This document shows positions 7,216-9,220 of a stretch of 9,220 nucleotides of DNA, one piece after another. The notes beneath the pieces were generated by a model that was given only the letters and a program-made list of their open reading frames with translations, was not told the DNA's origin and made no database searches. The stretch's first letter is position 1, and every line of letters begins with the position of its first letter. The position numbers and the translations under genes were made by a program. The DNA comes from Acetobacteraceae bacterium (GTDB lineage Bacteria > Pseudomonadota > Alphaproteobacteria > Acetobacterales > Acetobacteraceae), in NCBI GenBank assembly GCA_019237355.1, contig JAFAHH010000979.1:1-9220 (forward strand), written 5' to 3'.

Positions 7216-7225
7216 TTTGCTCGGT

Positions 7226-7231
7226 CCCCTC
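7226..7231 (-). promoter_or_regulatory. Ribosome binding site of minD
   Basis: GAGGGG on the minus strand, 10 bases before the minD ATG, inside the 23-bp gap between minC and minD. It supports the chosen minD start. Confidence 0.7.
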
Positions 7232-7238
7232 TCTTGCT

Positions 7239-7946
7239 TCAGTCCAGCGCCGCCATCATCATCGCCTCGCCTTGCAGCCAGGCCTGTACAGCCCGGCCCC
7301 GGAGCGCCGGGTCCATATCGTCGGCTGTTTTGTACAGCCCATCGATGGAGATCAGCTCCGCCTCGAGCCGGCGACAGAAAATTCGCGCCCTTGTGTTTCC
7401 CCCAAGACCGGCGACTACCCGGCCACGCAATGCACCATATACGTGAACAGATCCGCTGGCTACAACCTCTGCGCCAGAGGCGACTGCGCCCACAATCGTT
7501 AGGTCGCCCTTCGGGAAGACCACACTCTGGCCCGAGCGAACCGGGTGATCGATCAACAGCGAGGTCTCGCCGGGCACGATGGCTGGCGTTTCCGACTCGG
7601 GATCCTCGCGCGTCTCAAGAACCCCGGTAAGCCGCCCGCCTACCAGCGGCTGAGCCCAAACCGGGGCACCCGGCCACGGCGACTCGTCCACCCCCTCAAC
7701 GCCCACGATCCGCACATTCCGGCGCTGCAGGCCTTCGCACAGCGCCGGGATTGCCGGATCTCCGCGAGTAAGCGCCGACAAATCCAGCACGACGGGGCGC
7801 CCCATAAAAAAAGACGGGGAGCACGCGATCTGCGCATCCAATCCAGCAACCCAATCCGCGACGGGTGACTCCGGCCGCAGCACCAGGGCCATGAACGAAC
7901 GGCCACGGACTCGGACGACAGAGCGAGGGCGAGTGATGTTTGTCAC
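7239..7946 (-). CDS. minC: Septum site-determining protein MinC (FtsZ inhibitor)
   Basis: The call gives 235 residues from a GTG start. The N-terminal domain (about 8-90, from VRVRGRSFMALVL through PVVLDLSAL) inhibits FtsZ polymerisation. A variable, acidic linker (LETREDPESETP) follows. The C-terminal beta-helix domain (about 125-225) carries the MinD-contact motif RSGQ at 137-140, then GDLTIVGAV, GSVHVYGALRGR and LEAELISIDG. The frame stays open to a TTG at 7997 (252 residues). GTG 7946 is preferred because it leaves 13 residues before the conserved RGRSF block and gives a length near the 231 of E. coli MinC. Neither start has a strong ribosome site: GGA lies close to the GTG, and AGGA lies 10 bases before the TTG. 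It is the first gene of minCDE, and the acidic C-terminal tail matches other MinC proteins. Confidence 0.95.
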   Translation of the reverse strand: MTNITRPRSVVRVRGRSFMALVLRPESPVADWVAGLDAQIACSPSFFMGRPVVLDLSALTRGDPAIPALCEGLQRRNVRIVGVEGVDESPWPGAPVWAQPLVGGRLTGVLETREDPESETPAIVPGETSLLIDHPVRSGQSVVFPKGDLTIVGAVASGAEVVASGSVHVYGALRGRVVAGLGGNTRARIFCRRLEAELISIDGLYKTADDMDPALRGRAVQAWLQGEAMMMAALD

Positions 7947-8047
7947 GTTTCCGGCGTACCGGGGCGAAGCCGGATCGTCAACGCCAATTTGGGCCAATTT
8001 GCCAAAATCCTGCCGTTAACTTGGGTGAATGACCCCTATATGTAGAT
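7947..8047. other. Intergenic stretch upstream of minC
   Basis: About 101 bp separate the symporter stop from the preferred minC start (50 bp if the TTG at 7997 is used). An AT-richer stretch at about 8031-8046 and a short imperfect repeat of CCAATTTGG-like words at about 7984-8006 are the only visible structures. A minCDE promoter would be expected here or inside the symporter gene, but I cannot point to convincing -35 and -10 boxes. Confidence 0.4.
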
Positions 8048-9220
8048 TCATGCGTAGTCCTCGAGCATCGTTAGATCCGTCTCTCTGTCGGCCAAGAACG
8101 GGTTGAGCGCGAGCGACAACAGGACCGAAACCAGGATATTCGCGACCAGGGATGACAGAGCGATGAAGCACGGAACCTGGAGTCCGAAGAAGCTGATCGG
8201 GTAGATCGCCACCTTGAAGCTCGAGGTCCAGGCCATGTAGCTGCCGAGCCCGATTCCCACCAACCATCCGATCAGCAAGGCCCAGCCATTCAGGATCCGC
8301 GTGTAAAGCCCCAAAATGACTGCCGGCAAAACTTGGATCATCCAGACCCCGCCCAGGAGCTGCAACTGCAGGGCGTAGGGCAGGTCGAGCGCGAAAATGA
8401 ATACCAACGCCCCCGCCTTGACGATTAACGACACCAGCTTCGCGACCTGGCTCTCCTCCGCTTCGCTACAACCCGGCCGGACGAATTCCTTCCATATGTT
8501 TCGGGTAAACAGATTGGCGGTTGCGATAGACATGATCGCCGCCGGAACCAGCGCCCCAATCGCAATCGCCGCGAAGGCCACCCCGATAAACCAGGAGGGA
8601 AACGAGGCGAGCATTACTGCTGGGATGGCAAAATTGTTCCCGTACCGCTTGAATCCGCCCGCGAAAGCCGGGTTTTGCTGCACGGCCGCCGCAATCGCCA
8701 TGTATCCGAGCAGCGCCAAAAGCCCGAGCAGCAACGAGTAAGCCGGTAGGATTGCAGCATTCCGGCGGATGACCTTGGGGCTGCTGGAACTTAAGATCGC
8801 AGTGAACGCATGCGGATAGAGAAACAGCGCCAGCGCTGACCCGACGGCGAGTGTGGCGTAAGCGCTGTAAGACCCAAGCGTACCCGGGCCAGGCGGCGCC
8901 AGCAGCAATTTGCTTGGTGGAACCGCGGCAAAGATTTTGCCGTAACCACCGAGCTCAATCGGGATCACCACAATGGCCGCGATCACTGTGATATAGATCA
9001 GCGTGTCCTTGACAATCGCAATCATCGCCGGCGCCCGCAGCCCGCTGCTGTAGGTAAAGGCCGCCAGGATCACAAAGGCGATGATGAGCGGGAGGTCGCC
9101 GCTCAGCCCCGAGGTCTCGATCCCCATCGCCCCGATTACGACCTGCATGCCAACGAGCTGCAGGGCGATATAGGGCATGGTCGCAACCAGCCCGGTGACG
9201 GCCACGGCCAATGCCAGCCA
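8048..9220 (-). CDS. Sodium:solute symporter family protein (MctP-like), C-terminal part, truncated by the window edge
   Basis: The frame is open to the window end: the codons past the TTG at 9211 read WLA and continue into LAVAVTGLVATMPYIALQLVG. The start therefore lies outside the window. The visible 390 residues contain about ten membrane helices. Features in order are MPYIALQLVG; SGLRAPAMIAIVKD; LFLYPHAFTAILSSSSPKVI; RRNAAILPAYSLLLGLLALLG; and AIGALVPAAIMSIATANLFTRNI, the conserved SSS block near the sodium site. A short hydrophilic tail ends LTMLEDYA. By family knowledge such proteins import organic acids such as pyruvate, lactate or other monocarboxylates with sodium at the inner membrane. 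The exact substrate is inference from the MctP-like look. The gene points the same way as minCDE and ends about 100 bp before minC. Confidence 0.88.
   Translation of the reverse strand, partial: WLALAVAVTGLVATMPYIALQLVGMQVVIGAMGIETSGLSGDLPLIIAFVILAAFTYSSGLRAPAMIAIVKDTLIYITVIAAIVVIPIELGGYGKIFAAVPPSKLLLAPPGPGTLGSYSAYATLAVGSALALFLYPHAFTAILSSSSPKVIRRNAAILPAYSLLLGLLALLGYMAIAAAVQQNPAFAGGFKRYGNNFAIPAVMLASFPSWFIGVAFAAIAIGALVPAAIMSIATANLFTRNIWKEFVRPGCSEAEESQVAKLVSLIVKAGALVFIFALDLPYALQLQLLGGVWMIQVLPAVILGLYTRILNGWALLIGWLVGIGLGSYMAWTSSFKVAIYPISFFGLQVPCFIALSSLVANILVSVLLSLALNPFLADRETDLTMLEDYA

Noticed and set aside
6530..7630. Plus-strand open frame of 366 codons
   Set aside because: It is antisense to minD and the end of minC, with serine- and arginine-rich low-information sequence. 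minD is certain from its Walker A and membrane-targeting motifs.
8024..8036. GGGT/ACCC hairpin between the symporter gene and minC, considered as a terminator
   Set aside because: The stem is only four base pairs and no run of T follows on the minus strand.

Overview
The window looks like high-GC alphaproteobacterial chromosome, most likely Hyphomicrobiales. The evidence is the alphaproteobacterial character of MinC, MinD and MinE, an MctP-like sodium:solute symporter, and short palindromic repeats with a CTAGAGC-type edge and a GATGACTTC-type arm, which recall the dispersed mosaic repeats of that order. The assignment is by recognition; no search was run.

Layout. Plus strand: the C-terminal part of a GT4 glycosyltransferase (1-506), then a large polytopic membrane protein of GT-C-like character (598-2913). 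Minus strand, read right to left: the C-terminal part of a sodium:solute symporter (9220-8048), minC (7946-7239), minD (7215-6394), minE (6397-6137), and a three-domain glycosyltransferase of about 1072 residues (6095-2877). The two blocks converge, and their 3' ends overlap by 37 bp.

How the genes work together. MinC, MinD and MinE form the oscillating system that keeps FtsZ rings away from the poles. The three-domain glycosyltransferase starts about 41 bp after minE with no visible terminator, so it may be co-transcribed with minCDE. With the two plus-strand genes it suggests the edge of a surface-glycan locus lying against the min operon.

Most unusual feature. The membrane-protein gene appears to have been invaded by palindromic repeats that keep its reading frame. 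Two tandem copies (1824-2007, period 102 bp = 34 codons) sit in a loop between predicted membrane helices. An inverted copy (619-752) overlies the 5' end of the open frame and makes its true start uncertain. A second, unrelated-looking hydrophilic stretch (about 2173-2408) contains three inverted repeats, one of them a 14-bp stem. This resembles what is known for Rickettsia palindromic elements inserted inside genes. No RNA genes, CRISPR arrays, insertion sequences or phage genes were seen.
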